A stretch of DNA of 64,000 nucleotides from Sphingorhabdus_B arenilitoris (lineage in GTDB: Bacteria > Pseudomonadota > Alphaproteobacteria > Sphingomonadales > Sphingomonadaceae), in NCBI RefSeq assembly GCF_042651485.1, contig NZ_JBHSDH010000013.1:620001-684000 (forward strand). The letters run 5' to 3'. This document shows, piece after piece, positions 52,601 through 60,035 of this stretch. The position numbers were made by a program, and so were the translations under genes. A model generated the notes under the pieces. That model made no database searches. It was not told the origin of the DNA and was given only the letters and a program-made list of their open reading frames with translations. Numbering within the stretch: the stretch's first letter is position 1; each line of letters begins with the position of its first letter.

Positions 52601-54780
52601 GCAGTTATAACGGTATCAAAGCCGAATATCGCAGCGATCAGTTATCCGCTCAGATTTTTGGTGCCGATACGCCTTATCGCTATCGCCGCGAAGAAATTCA
52701 GGGCAATGGCCTGACCGGTCCCTATGCACTGTCCAGCCGCGACATATTGGCGAATAGTGAACGTATCACCCTGCAAACCCGCGACCGTCTGCGGTCCGAC
52801 CGGATTGTCGATGAAACAACGCTGGTGCGCCATATTGATTATGATATCGATTATCTGGCCGGAACATTGATTTTCCGCTCCCCCATCCTGTCACGTGACA
52901 GCGGCCTCAATCCGCAATTCATTATCGCCGAATATGAAGTTGACGGTATCGGCCAACGCGTCAACAACGCAGGCGGACGCGTGCGTTGGAACAGCAAAGA
53001 CGAAAAACTGCATATTGGTGCAACCGCGATCCACGATGAAACCGACAGCGATAAGACCAATCTGGCTGGTATCGACGTGCGCTATGCACCTACCACTTCG
53101 ACCGAAATCCGTGCTGAATTTGCCGGCTCCGATGGCAAAGCTAATAGTGGCAGCGCCAATGGCGATGCCGGCCGGGCGAATGCATGGTTGGTGGAGGCCG
53201 AACATCACACCGGCACGGTCGACATACTTGCTTATGTGCGCGAACAAGAAGCGCGCTTTGGCGTTGGTCAACAAAATCGCAGCGAAATTGGTACCCGCAA
53301 ATATGGCGTCGATGCCCGTTTGCGCCTGAACGACAATCTCAGCATCGCTGCACTGGCTTATCAAGAAGAATATCTCGACACCGATGCCCGCCGCCGCGCC
53401 GCGGGTAGCGAGTTGGAATATCGCAAGGACGATACCACCCTGCGCGCCGGGTTGACCCATGCGAATGACCGGCTCGATGATGGTTCGGTGAATAAGTCGA
53501 CAATCGCCAAACTGGCGGCATCGCAAAAATTGTTCGACAATAAATTGGAACTGGGTGCGCAAACCGAATTTGCCTTGGGCGGACAGGATGAAAGCATCGA
53601 CTTCCCTGCCCGTCACACATTGAGCGCACGGTATTCCGTTGCGCGGGACATACAGCTGATCGGCAGCTATGAAATTGCGAAGGGCGAAAATATCGATGCG
53701 CGTACCGCACGGCTCGGCTTTGATCTCGCGCCGTGGGCTGGCGGCCGTATATTGGCGAGCGCCAACCAACAGGATATTGGCGAATATGGTCCCCGCACCT
53801 TTGCCGCCTATGGCTTGGCACAATCTTTTAAGATTAACGACAAATGGTCGGTCGACCTATCGGTAGACGGCAATAAAACCTTAAGCGGAATTGACCGCGG
53901 CGATGTGCTGAACCCATTGCAGCCTGTTGCATCGGGCGGATTTTTGGGATCCGATAGCAGCTTAACCGAAGATTTCACTGCGCTGACTGCTGGGGCAACC
54001 TACCGGGACGAAAAATGGAGCTGGACCGGCCGGGCCGAATATCGCGACGGGGAGACCGTCAACCGTTACGGCTTCACCTCGGCCATATTGCGCCGCATTG
54101 GCGAAGGTCAGGCGGTTGCAGGTGCGTTTAGCTGGTTAAAGGCAGAACAATCTGTTGGCGCGTCAACCGAAAGCGCCGCTGCGGAAATAAGCTGGGCACA
54201 CCGCCCGTCGAGCAGCGACTGGGCGTTTTTGAACAAATTGGAATTGCGCCATGACGCGGTTCGCGGAGCCATTTCCGGCTTGCCTGGTCCAATTGGCGGC
54301 GTTGGCTTGACGATCGACGGTGATGCGACCTCACGCCGGATTATCAACAGCCTGTCGGTGAACTATACGCCCAAGGGGCGCGACGACGATATTTTGGGCA
54401 GCGAAGATGGCAATTATTTCGAACGCGGCGAATATTCGCTTTTCTGGGGCACGCGCTATGCTTCCGAAAAGATCGGCGCAGACGATGTCGAAGGATGGAG
54501 CAATGTCATTGGCGCTGATTTCCGTTTCGACCTAAGCAAAGTGGCCGATATTGGCGGACAAGCGACCGTCCGGATCGGCAGCAACGGCAGCAACATCGCC
54601 TATTCGGGCGGCCCTGCAATCACCGTGGCACCGTTTGAAAATGCCAATATCTCGCTCGGCTATAATATCGTCGGTTTCGCTGACCGCGATTTTGAAGAAA
54701 GCCGCTACACCAGAAGCGGCCCGTTTGTGACCCTGAAACTGAAATTCGACCAGGAAAGCCTAGCTGGACTACAGTTTTAA
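49657..54780 (+). CDS. Giant outer-membrane protein: DUF11 and Cna-B-like modules with predicted beta-barrel
   Basis: This 1707-residue protein starts with a signal peptide (about 1-30). The visible order is: a beta domain with the family opening ISNTALAEWDVGP; a domain around 145-215 (ITLIESEANSGRFRGIINTA); a Cna-B/SdrD-like module about 235-310; a DUF11 domain about 370-498 (NAMPGDVVQYRIQVSNPDPA); a second Cna-B-like module about 500-563 (VRVMLEDGTYTVTDADGRYH); and Ig-like domains to about 870. From about 870 to the end it alternates aromatic beta strands (LYLKLERPQFYALFGDYATG, FIIAEYEVDGIGQR, YSLFWGTRYASEKIG), ending in Phe as outer-membrane barrels do. No TonB box or plug is seen. It could anchor or export the DUF11 proteins encoded before it. 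Function unknown. Confidence 0.75.
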   Translation: MKALTKSFMQYAALLAAGTMLPAANNAAQAQTNASAPKIISNTALAEWDVGPNTLSRPSNTVNISVQPVVRPPATLSLFHFSNAPGATTANLGANQCIGNNGATPVTLGGAFAGTSTSPASLVPATAIRAGEPLVIQVDDAVHNADPGAIEQFEVTITTANGDRERITLIESEANSGRFRGIINTAAVPATPVQGDCTLSVRPGDELRVELDDNSTGTDIGTGEVDILVDPFGLTFDSANGVPVEGTRVTIVDANTGVPAQVFGDDGVSDFPNSVIVGSTVTDSGGNVYNFPTGFYRFPFLRRGDYRLVIVPPAPYTHPSVATPAELAALTRPDGGAFAIVDGSYGGVITLDDPAPVRIDVPLDRPGGALTISKSTSTQNAMPGDVVQYRIQVSNPDPARASAAITVTDQLPRELRLRQNSVRYQGASIIPIVAADGSNFSVTLPSLGGGQSGIISYLAEVRQDARPGNAINLASARDARGAVSDTVDAPIRIVRDGISERMTIIGRVTEGGCNLDPNNAPGIPGVRVMLEDGTYTVTDADGRYHFEGIIPGIHVVQVDPGSFPLDQEPVNCTQNTRSAGSAISRFVEGRGGSLKRADFRSRKTEARAQIAADVKPIPTAMSDQDAAGSNTDWLKDQGPGRAFLFPGTDHNPRVRAIRIVVKHAEGERVELLVNGKAVDPLNYDGQKKNSDGSIRASIWRGVNIEEGNNVLTARIVNSDKKLLETLTQNVYYAGAPIQAQFIKELSVLRADGVTRPRIAVRLTDRNGKPIQHDSVGDFSVTDPYRAAVEADAQQAAQLSGLERAAPVWRVNGDDGIAYIELESTTASGTVSIGFNFVDGKVKRQQRIETWLDPGNRPWTVVGFAAGTIGFNKLNDGLEDLADQHEDEINVDGRIALYAKGRVSGKWLLTLAYDSDKKEDETRFAGVIDPRRYYTIYADRAEQRYDAASTRRLYLKLERPQFYALFGDYATGIDEPELARYQRSYNGIKAEYRSDQLSAQIFGADTPYRYRREEIQGNGLTGPYALSSRDILANSERITLQTRDRLRSDRIVDETTLVRHIDYDIDYLAGTLIFRSPILSRDSGLNPQFIIAEYEVDGIGQRVNNAGGRVRWNSKDEKLHIGATAIHDETDSDKTNLAGIDVRYAPTTSTEIRAEFAGSDGKANSGSANGDAGRANAWLVEAEHHTGTVDILAYVREQEARFGVGQQNRSEIGTRKYGVDARLRLNDNLSIAALAYQEEYLDTDARRRAAGSELEYRKDDTTLRAGLTHANDRLDDGSVNKSTIAKLAASQKLFDNKLELGAQTEFALGGQDESIDFPARHTLSARYSVARDIQLIGSYEIAKGENIDARTARLGFDLAPWAGGRILASANQQDIGEYGPRTFAAYGLAQSFKINDKWSVDLSVDGNKTLSGIDRGDVLNPLQPVASGGFLGSDSSLTEDFTALTAGATYRDEKWSWTGRAEYRDGETVNRYGFTSAILRRIGEGQAVAGAFSWLKAEQSVGASTESAAAEISWAHRPSSSDWAFLNKLELRHDAVRGAISGLPGPIGGVGLTIDGDATSRRIINSLSVNYTPKGRDDDILGSEDGNYFERGEYSLFWGTRYASEKIGADDVEGWSNVIGADFRFDLSKVADIGGQATVRIGSNGSNIAYSGGPAITVAPFENANISLGYNIVGFADRDFEESRYTRSGPFVTLKLKFDQESLAGLQF
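49689..49740 (+). promoter_or_regulatory. 23-bp hairpin inside the signal-peptide codons of the giant outer-membrane gene
   Basis: Arms 49689-49711 and 49718-49740 are complementary over 23 positions with a single T opposite G, which pairs as U-G in RNA; the loop is CTATGC. The arms read GCAGCATTGTTGGCTGCAGG and, returning, CCTGCGGCCAACAATGCTGC. The hairpin begins 33 nt after the ATG. A stem of this length in a coding sequence is not expected from codon constraint alone. Confidence 0.8.
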
Positions 54781-54791
54781 TGGACTCGCCT

Positions 54792-54819
54792 CGCCCGCCG
54801 CATCGCTGTGCGGCGGGCG
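54792..54819 (+). terminator. GC-rich hairpin after the giant outer-membrane gene
   Basis: CGCCCGCCGCA (54792-54802) pairs perfectly with TGCGGCGGGCG (54809-54819) around loop TCGCTG, starting 12 nt after the stop codon. No T-run follows on either strand, so it may act as a mRNA-stabilising 3' hairpin or a weak bidirectional terminator between convergent genes. Confidence 0.6.
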
Positions 54820-54848
54820 CAAGGAAGCAGCCGGGTTGAGCCGGTTGC

Positions 54849-54949
54849 CATATGCAGGACCGATGTTTCGCTGACATAGGTTCGTGAGCAGGGACAATGG
54901 CATTTCGCTGATGCCGCCGGTCCCATATGATGCGCCGTTTCGCTGACGG
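54849..54949. repeat. Array of hairpins with identical TTCGCTG loops
   Basis: Three hairpins share the loop TTCGCTG but have different, fully paired stems: ATGT/ACAT (loop 54867-54873), GGCAT/ATGCC (loop 54904-54910) and CCGT/ACGG (loop 54939-54945), at 37- and 35-nt spacing. The first two are enclosed by an outer helix pairing CATATG and GGACC (54850-54861) with GGTCC and CATATG (54919-54929). The GC-rich hairpin just upstream displays TCGCTG as well. Stems differ while the loop stays the same, which points to a selected RNA or DNA structure. Confidence 0.6.
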
Positions 54950-55039
54950 AGCAGAAATCGGTGTTCGCATTTGGCGGATGCTGAACGGATATATTGTCGC
55001 GTCCTTTGCCATCACGGCTTGGGCGTTTTTTCTGCTGGC

Positions 55040-56359
55040 TCAATCTGCGAAAAGCAGCACCGGCGTCTCTATCAGCTTTTTGAGCGCTTGGACAAAGCTC
55101 GCCGCGTCGTAGCCATCAACGACGCGGTGATCGCAACTGATGGACAGATTCATCAATTTCCGCGCCTCTATCACATCACCGACAAACATCGGGCGTTCCA
55201 CGATCTTGTTAGGGCCGATTATCGCCACTTCTGGACGGTTTATGACAGGCGTGGTGGCAATCCCCCCCAATGGCCCCAAAGACGTCACAGTAAGGGTAGA
55301 ACCGGACAGCTCATCCTTCGTCGCGCTGCCATTGCGAGCAGCCTCTGCCAGCCGCGCGATTTCATCGGCCAGTTGCCATATATTCTTGTCCTGCGCGTCG
55401 CGTATAACCGGCACCATTAACCCCGCATCCGTCTGCGCCGCGATACCCAGATGCACTGCGCCATGACGCGTCACGACGCCCGCTTCGTCATCATATAGCG
55501 CGTTGATCATCGGAAAATCAGGAATGACTTTACAGATTGCCACTATCAGCAACGGCAGCATCGTCAGCTTGGGCCGCTCGCCCCTATTGGCGTTCAAATC
55601 CGCTCTCATCGCTTCCAATGCGGTAACATCCATCTCTTCGACATAGGTGAAATGAGGGATATGGCGTTTCGAAGCGGCCATATTTTCGGCAATCCGGCGG
55701 CGCATTCCGATGACTTTTATCGTTTCATCTGGACGCTTCGCTGTCGCCCCCGCAGGCCGGTACCCCTGCCCCGCGCCATAGGTCAAATAAGCGTCCAGAT
55801 CGGCGTGGCGCACATGATTGCCCAGTGCTTTCACAGCTGTCAAATCGACCCCCAAATCTTTCGCTCGCGCCCGGACCGCCGGCGATGCGGTGACTTTGGC
55901 GGGCGCTTGGTGCGCACCAAGGCCCAACTCCGCCTCACCCGTTAAGACTGGCTCTGGCACTGGCTTTTCGGCAGGTGATACCATGACGTCACTTTTGCGT
56001 TCTGCCGATTTTTCTGACGCTATGACGTCAGTTTCTGGGGCAGCAGCTTTTGGCGCGTCAGCTGGTACCTCCTCGTCCACAGCATCCGCCGACACCGGCT
56101 CTTCCGCATCTCCTTCTCCATCTGTCTCTATTTCGACTAGCATCGATCCGATCGGGATAATATCGCCTTCGTCCCCTGCAACAGCTTTCACGACGCCCGA
56201 CACCGGGCTTTCCATTTCCACCGTCGCTTTGTCGGTCATCATATCGGCAATGGCCTGATCTTCTTCGATCCGGTCGCCTATTTTGACATGCCAAGCGACA
56301 ATCTCCGCCTCGGCAATGCCTTCGCCAATATCGGGCAGGTTGAATATGAATTTTGCCAT
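55040..56359 (-). CDS. bkdB: Branched-chain 2-oxoacid dehydrogenase E2 (dihydrolipoyl acyltransferase)
   Basis: E2 carries the acyl group on lipoyl-lysine and passes it to CoA. One N-terminal lipoyl domain is seen with the lipoylated Lys44 in MMTDKATVEMESPVSG. An Ala/Glu-rich linker leads to a peripheral-subunit-binding domain (ASPAVRARAKDLGVDLTAVK, about 155-190) and the catalytic domain ending in SCDHRVVDGYDAASFVQAL. At 439 residues it is complete. It follows E1 beta after 4 nt. No E3 gene follows within the cluster; the giant outer-membrane gene converges on it. Confidence 0.93.
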   Translation of the reverse strand: MAKFIFNLPDIGEGIAEAEIVAWHVKIGDRIEEDQAIADMMTDKATVEMESPVSGVVKAVAGDEGDIIPIGSMLVEIETDGEGDAEEPVSADAVDEEVPADAPKAAAPETDVIASEKSAERKSDVMVSPAEKPVPEPVLTGEAELGLGAHQAPAKVTASPAVRARAKDLGVDLTAVKALGNHVRHADLDAYLTYGAGQGYRPAGATAKRPDETIKVIGMRRRIAENMAASKRHIPHFTYVEEMDVTALEAMRADLNANRGERPKLTMLPLLIVAICKVIPDFPMINALYDDEAGVVTRHGAVHLGIAAQTDAGLMVPVIRDAQDKNIWQLADEIARLAEAARNGSATKDELSGSTLTVTSLGPLGGIATTPVINRPEVAIIGPNKIVERPMFVGDVIEARKLMNLSISCDHRVVDGYDAASFVQALKKLIETPVLLFAD

Positions 56360-56363
56360 CGCG

Positions 56364-57392
56364 TTAATCCTTCATAATCTTTTGCATTGCCGTTCCAATG
56401 CGAATGGGTCCGGGGAAATAGGCCCATTCCAAACTATGCGGATAGGGCGTGTCGAAACCCGTCACCCGCTCGACCGGCGCCTCTAGATGATAGAAGCAGC
56501 GTTCCTGCACCAGCGCCGCAAGCTCCGCGCCAAAACCGCTGGTCCGCGTTGCCTCATGCACCACCATGCAGCGTCCGGTTTTTTTCACCGATGCTTCGAT
56601 CGTTTCAATATCCAGCGGCAATAAAGTCCGCAGGTCGATAATTTCTGCATCCACGCCCTGATCGGCCACCACCGCTGCCACCACATGAACCATCGTGCCA
56701 TAGGTCAGGATGGTCATCGCCTCACCAGCGCGTACCACCGATGCTTTGCCCAGATCGATGCGGTAATACCCTTCGGGCACCGCGCTCGCGCTATGTTTGG
56801 ACCATGGTTCGACCGGACGGTCATAATAGCCTGTAAACGGTCCGTTATAAATGCGTTTGGGTTCGAAAAAGACAACCGGATCATTATCCTCAATCGCCGC
56901 GATCAGCAGCCCTTTGGCATCATAGGGTGTCGCCGGAATAACCGTTTTCACACCGGACATATGGGTGAATAGGCTTTCGGGTGACTGGCTATGTGTTTGC
57001 CCGCCAAAAATCCCGCCGCCAAAGGGGGAGCGGATCGTCATGGGGCAGATATAATCCGCCGCCGACCGGTAACGCATCCGCGCTGCCTCACTCACCAGTT
57101 GATCAAGACCGGGATAGATATAGTCGGCAAACTGTATCTCCGGCACCGGGCGCAGGCCATAGGCCGCCATGCCGACGCTGACCCCAACAATTCCGCATTC
57201 GCTAATCGGTGTATCGAATACGCGCGTCTTGCCATGTTTATGCTGCAGCCCAGCGGTCGCGCGGAATACGCCGCCAAAATAGCCGACATCCTCCCCCATG
57301 ATGACAACATCGGGATCCGTGGTCAGCATTATGTCGAGCGCGCTGTTAATCGCCTCGATCATATTCATTGTTTTGAAATTCTGTTCGGCCAT
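56364..57392 (-). CDS. bkdA2: Branched-chain 2-oxoacid dehydrogenase E1 component, beta subunit
   Basis: The beta subunit completes the ThDP site of the E1 heterotetramer. From ATG 57392 (MAEQNFKTMNMIEAINSALD), which overlaps the E1 alpha TAA as TAATG, it has 342 residues. Typical segments are VVIMGEDVGYFGGVFRATAG, RVFDTPISECGIVGVSVGMA, FADYIYPGLDQLVSEAARMR, RSPFGGGIFGGQTHSQSPES and LIDLRTLLPLDIETIEASVK. An earlier ATG (57407) inside the alpha gene is less likely. Confidence 0.94.
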   Translation of the reverse strand: MAEQNFKTMNMIEAINSALDIMLTTDPDVVIMGEDVGYFGGVFRATAGLQHKHGKTRVFDTPISECGIVGVSVGMAAYGLRPVPEIQFADYIYPGLDQLVSEAARMRYRSAADYICPMTIRSPFGGGIFGGQTHSQSPESLFTHMSGVKTVIPATPYDAKGLLIAAIEDNDPVVFFEPKRIYNGPFTGYYDRPVEPWSKHSASAVPEGYYRIDLGKASVVRAGEAMTILTYGTMVHVVAAVVADQGVDAEIIDLRTLLPLDIETIEASVKKTGRCMVVHEATRTSGFGAELAALVQERCFYHLEAPVERVTGFDTPYPHSLEWAYFPGPIRIGTAMQKIMKD

Positions 57393-58678
57393 TATTTCGG
57401 CTCCCAATCCGGGCCGAATTTGGCGCGCTGTTCATCCAGCATTTGTGCGCATTGTTCCTGCAAATGCCAAGGTTGTTCTTCAAACACATCTTCGAACATC
57501 GATTCAAACGGATGATGAAGCCCATGGCCCAGCGTCCCGTTCTTTTCCGCCTCTTTCTGCTTTGCCTTAACCAGGTCGGTCAGCTCCGCCGCCTGCGCCG
57601 CATGACGGTCTTCATCCCACTCACCGATCACGAACAAATGCTGTTTCAATCGCTCCACGGGATCGCCCAGCGGCCATTTGGCAAATTCCTGCGCCGCACG
57701 GTATGCGTGCGGATCGTCCGACGTGCTGTGCCCCTCTGCGCGGTAAGTGAAATATTCGATCAGCGTCGGCCCGTTATTCGTCCGCGCCCGGTCCGCGGCC
57801 CATCGCATCGCGGCATAGACGGCGAGCGGATCGTTGCCATCAACGCGCAGGCCGGCGATGCCGTAACCCACCGCCCGCGCGGCAAAGGTTGTCCGTTCTG
57901 CACCGGCAAATCCCGAAAAACTGCTAATCGCCCATTGGTTATTCACAATTTGCATCACGACCGGCGCATTGTAAACGGCGGCAAAAGTCATTGCGCTGTG
58001 GAAATCCCCTTCCGCCGTTGACCCTTCGCCGCACCATACCGCCGCAATGCGGCTATCGCCTTTAGACGCCGATGCCATGGCCCAACCTACGGCTTGCGGA
58101 TATTGGGTGGTCAAATTGCCCGACACGCTGAAATATCCATGATCGGGGGCGGAATACATGATCGGCAATTGCCGCCCCTTCAAATGGTCACCGCTATTCG
58201 AATAAATCTGGTTCATCATCTGGGTCAGCGAATAGCCGCGCGTGACCAAAATCCCTTGCTGGCGGTAGCTGGGAAAGCACATATCATCCTTATCGAGCGC
58301 CATGGTGGTCGCGACCGATGTTGCCTCTTCGCCCGTGGATTTCATGTAAAAGCTGGTTTTGCCCTGACGCTGTGCCCGAAACATGCGGTCGTCAAAAGCA
58401 CGTAGCAGAATCATATTGCGCAGCATCACCCGCAGCACGTCTGCATCCAAATGGGGATTCCAGCCACCCTTCGCGGCACCGTCAAAATCGAGTACGCGGA
58501 CAAGACCGTAGCTATAGGCGCTTAATTCCGACGGATGGCACCCTTCGTCAGGGCGCGGCAATGCGTCAATCTCGGGCACCTCAATATCGCTGAAATCCGC
58601 CTCGTCCCCGGGGCGATATTTTGGTTCGGGAACATGCAACTGCAAAGGCGGCAGATTGCCGCGCTGTCCATGGGCCAT
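57392..58678 (-). CDS. bkdA1: Branched-chain 2-oxoacid dehydrogenase E1 component, alpha subunit
   Basis: The alpha subunit holds ThDP and decarboxylates the branched-chain 2-oxoacids from Val, Leu and Ile. ATG 58678 (MAHGQRGNLPPLQLH, 428 residues) is preferred because GGAGAG precedes it; the frame extends to 58723. The ThDP motif is in WCGEGSTAEGDFHSAMTFAA ... VNNQWAIS, and the phosphorylation-loop region reads YRAEGHSTSDDPHAYR. The long N-terminal extension and FYMKSTGEEATSV fit the BCKDH rather than the PDH type. First gene of the three-gene operon. Confidence 0.94.
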   Translation of the reverse strand: MAHGQRGNLPPLQLHVPEPKYRPGDEADFSDIEVPEIDALPRPDEGCHPSELSAYSYGLVRVLDFDGAAKGGWNPHLDADVLRVMLRNMILLRAFDDRMFRAQRQGKTSFYMKSTGEEATSVATTMALDKDDMCFPSYRQQGILVTRGYSLTQMMNQIYSNSGDHLKGRQLPIMYSAPDHGYFSVSGNLTTQYPQAVGWAMASASKGDSRIAAVWCGEGSTAEGDFHSAMTFAAVYNAPVVMQIVNNQWAISSFSGFAGAERTTFAARAVGYGIAGLRVDGNDPLAVYAAMRWAADRARTNNGPTLIEYFTYRAEGHSTSDDPHAYRAAQEFAKWPLGDPVERLKQHLFVIGEWDEDRHAAQAAELTDLVKAKQKEAEKNGTLGHGLHHPFESMFEDVFEEQPWHLQEQCAQMLDEQRAKFGPDWEPK

Positions 58679-58761
58679 CGTCTCTCTCCAAAACGGGCGG
58701 CGAGCCAATCCGACTCGCGCCACGATATTAGCAACGATTGTTATTTTATTTCAATTTCCGA

Positions 58762-58786
58762 TTTAGGTCAACCAACCTGACCTAAA
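58762..58786. promoter_or_regulatory. Inverted repeat at the thyA 3' end, upstream of the bkd operon
   Basis: TTTAGGTCA (58762-58770) and TGACCTAAA (58778-58786) form a perfect 9-bp inverted repeat around ACCAACC. It includes the thyA stop codon and lies 84-108 nt upstream of the E1 alpha start on the same strand. It could terminate the thyA transcript or be an operator for the bkd genes. No T-run follows closely. Confidence 0.5.
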
Positions 58787-59723
58787 CAGCCACTGGCGCA
58801 GAAATATGGGCCTGCGGGACATAATCCTCAACGGCAAAATCTTCGATGCTATAATCAAAGATGCTATCTGCTTTTCGCAAAATACGCAATTTGGGCGCGC
58901 CCGATGGGGTGCGGGACAGCTGCTCTTCAACCAGCTCTGCATGGTTGATGTATAAATGAACATCTCCGCCTTGCCAGATGAAATCGCCCGGCTGCAAACC
59001 TGCTTGCTGTGCCAACATCCGGATCAATAAGCTCGCGGAAAATACATTAAAGGCAAAACCAAGCCCCAAATCGCAAGAACGCTGGAACAGCAAACCATTC
59101 AGCTTCCCATCCGCGACCTGAAACTGATATGTTTTGTGGCACGGGGGCAGCGCCATTTGATCGAGTTCGGCGACATTCCAACCTTCAATAATATGCCGCC
59201 GCGAAGCGGGATTATTTTTCAAGCTTTCCACCAAAGCTGCGACCTGATTAATGCCTTGCGATAACCGGCGGTATAACGGCCCCTCGCTGTCGGACCCTGA
59301 CTGTTCATAGCGCGGCCAATCGGTCCATTGCTTCCCATAAACTGGCCCCAGATCGCCCCATTTCAGGGCAAATTCCTCATCCGCCACAATCCTGGCTTCA
59401 AAATCATCCTGAGATATATCGTCGCCCGTTTCCTGCCGATAATGGGCCAGCGGCCAATCGGTCCATATCCGCACTTTGTTGACCAACAATGGCCGAATAT
59501 TTGTGTTTCCCGTCAGGAACCACAGCATTTCGCGTGCGGCTGTTTTCCAGAAAACTCTTTTCGTGGTTAACAATGGAATAGCGTCATCGGCCAATGAGAA
59601 GCGCATTTGCGCCCCGAACAGCGCTTTGGTCCCGACGCCCGTTCGGTCATGCTGCACGGTGCCTTCGGTCCATATGCGGCGCATTAAATCCAGATATTGC
59701 TGCTCATAATGTTGTTCGGCCAT
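58782..59723 (-). CDS. thyA: Thymidylate synthase
   Basis: ThyA methylates dUMP with methylene-THF. The catalytic Cys lies in LDQMALPPCHKTYQFQVADG; other segments are DRTGVGTKALFGAQMRFSL, LLTTKRVFWKTAAREMLWFL, DLGPVYGKQWTDWP, QRSCDLGLGFAFNVFSASLL and WQGGDVHLYINHAELVEEQL, ending ISAPVAV. At 313 residues it is longer than the 264-residue E. coli form because of an insertion before DLGPVYGKQW (about residues 75-125) and a second one after it. The operon position before the bkd genes is probably incidental. Confidence 0.95.
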   Translation of the reverse strand: MAEQHYEQQYLDLMRRIWTEGTVQHDRTGVGTKALFGAQMRFSLADDAIPLLTTKRVFWKTAAREMLWFLTGNTNIRPLLVNKVRIWTDWPLAHYRQETGDDISQDDFEARIVADEEFALKWGDLGPVYGKQWTDWPRYEQSGSDSEGPLYRRLSQGINQVAALVESLKNNPASRRHIIEGWNVAELDQMALPPCHKTYQFQVADGKLNGLLFQRSCDLGLGFAFNVFSASLLIRMLAQQAGLQPGDFIWQGGDVHLYINHAELVEEQLSRTPSGAPKLRILRKADSIFDYSIEDFAVEDYVPQAHISAPVAV

Positions 59724-59843
59724 AACAAGGGGCTAAGCCGGACAGATGATTCTGGCAACCGGCATCAACAACATAATCCATCTTGAATGCTTTCGGACGC
59801 CGCTATATGGGCGATATAGGATGTAATGGCATCGCATATCGGT

Positions 59844-59920
59844 CGGGGAGTAGCTCAGCCTGGTAGAGCACCGTCTTCGGGAGGCGGGGGCCGGAGGTTC
59901 GAATCCTCTCTTCCCGACCA
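59844..59920 (+). tRNA. tRNA-Pro (anticodon CGG), CCA encoded
   Basis: The cloverleaf is complete. The acceptor stem CGGGGAG pairs with CTTCCCG, the D arm is AGCTCAGCCTGGTAGAGCA, and the anticodon loop TTCGGGA on a CCGTC/GGCGG stem gives CGG, reading the Pro codon CCG. The T arm is GGTTCGAATCC, and the ACCA end is encoded (77 nt). It stands alone between thyA and the c-di-GMP gene. Confidence 0.97.
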
Positions 59921-60035
59921 GCCATTATAACCTCCTCCGCCTGCCCTATTTCGGCCACTGCACTTGTAACAGACAAAGCCTATTCCCCAACGCCGCGTTA
60001 ACCATTCCTTGACCTTGTCAGCTTAGGGAAAATCC

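Noticed and set aside
52891..53823. 310-codon frame on the minus strand inside the giant outer-membrane gene.
   Set aside because: It lies wholly within the opposite strand of a continuous 5.1-kb coding frame with coherent domains; no ribosome binding site or family similarity.
49657..54780. Annotation of the giant protein as a TonB-dependent receptor.
   Set aside because: No TonB box or plug domain is visible, and the N-terminal half is made of DUF11 and Cna-B-like surface modules.
54849..54949. CRISPR array suggested by recurrent TTTCGCTGA at near-regular spacing.
   Set aside because: Only three copies, the shared part is just the 7-nt loop, stems differ between copies, and no cas genes are present. 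It is better explained as a hairpin array.
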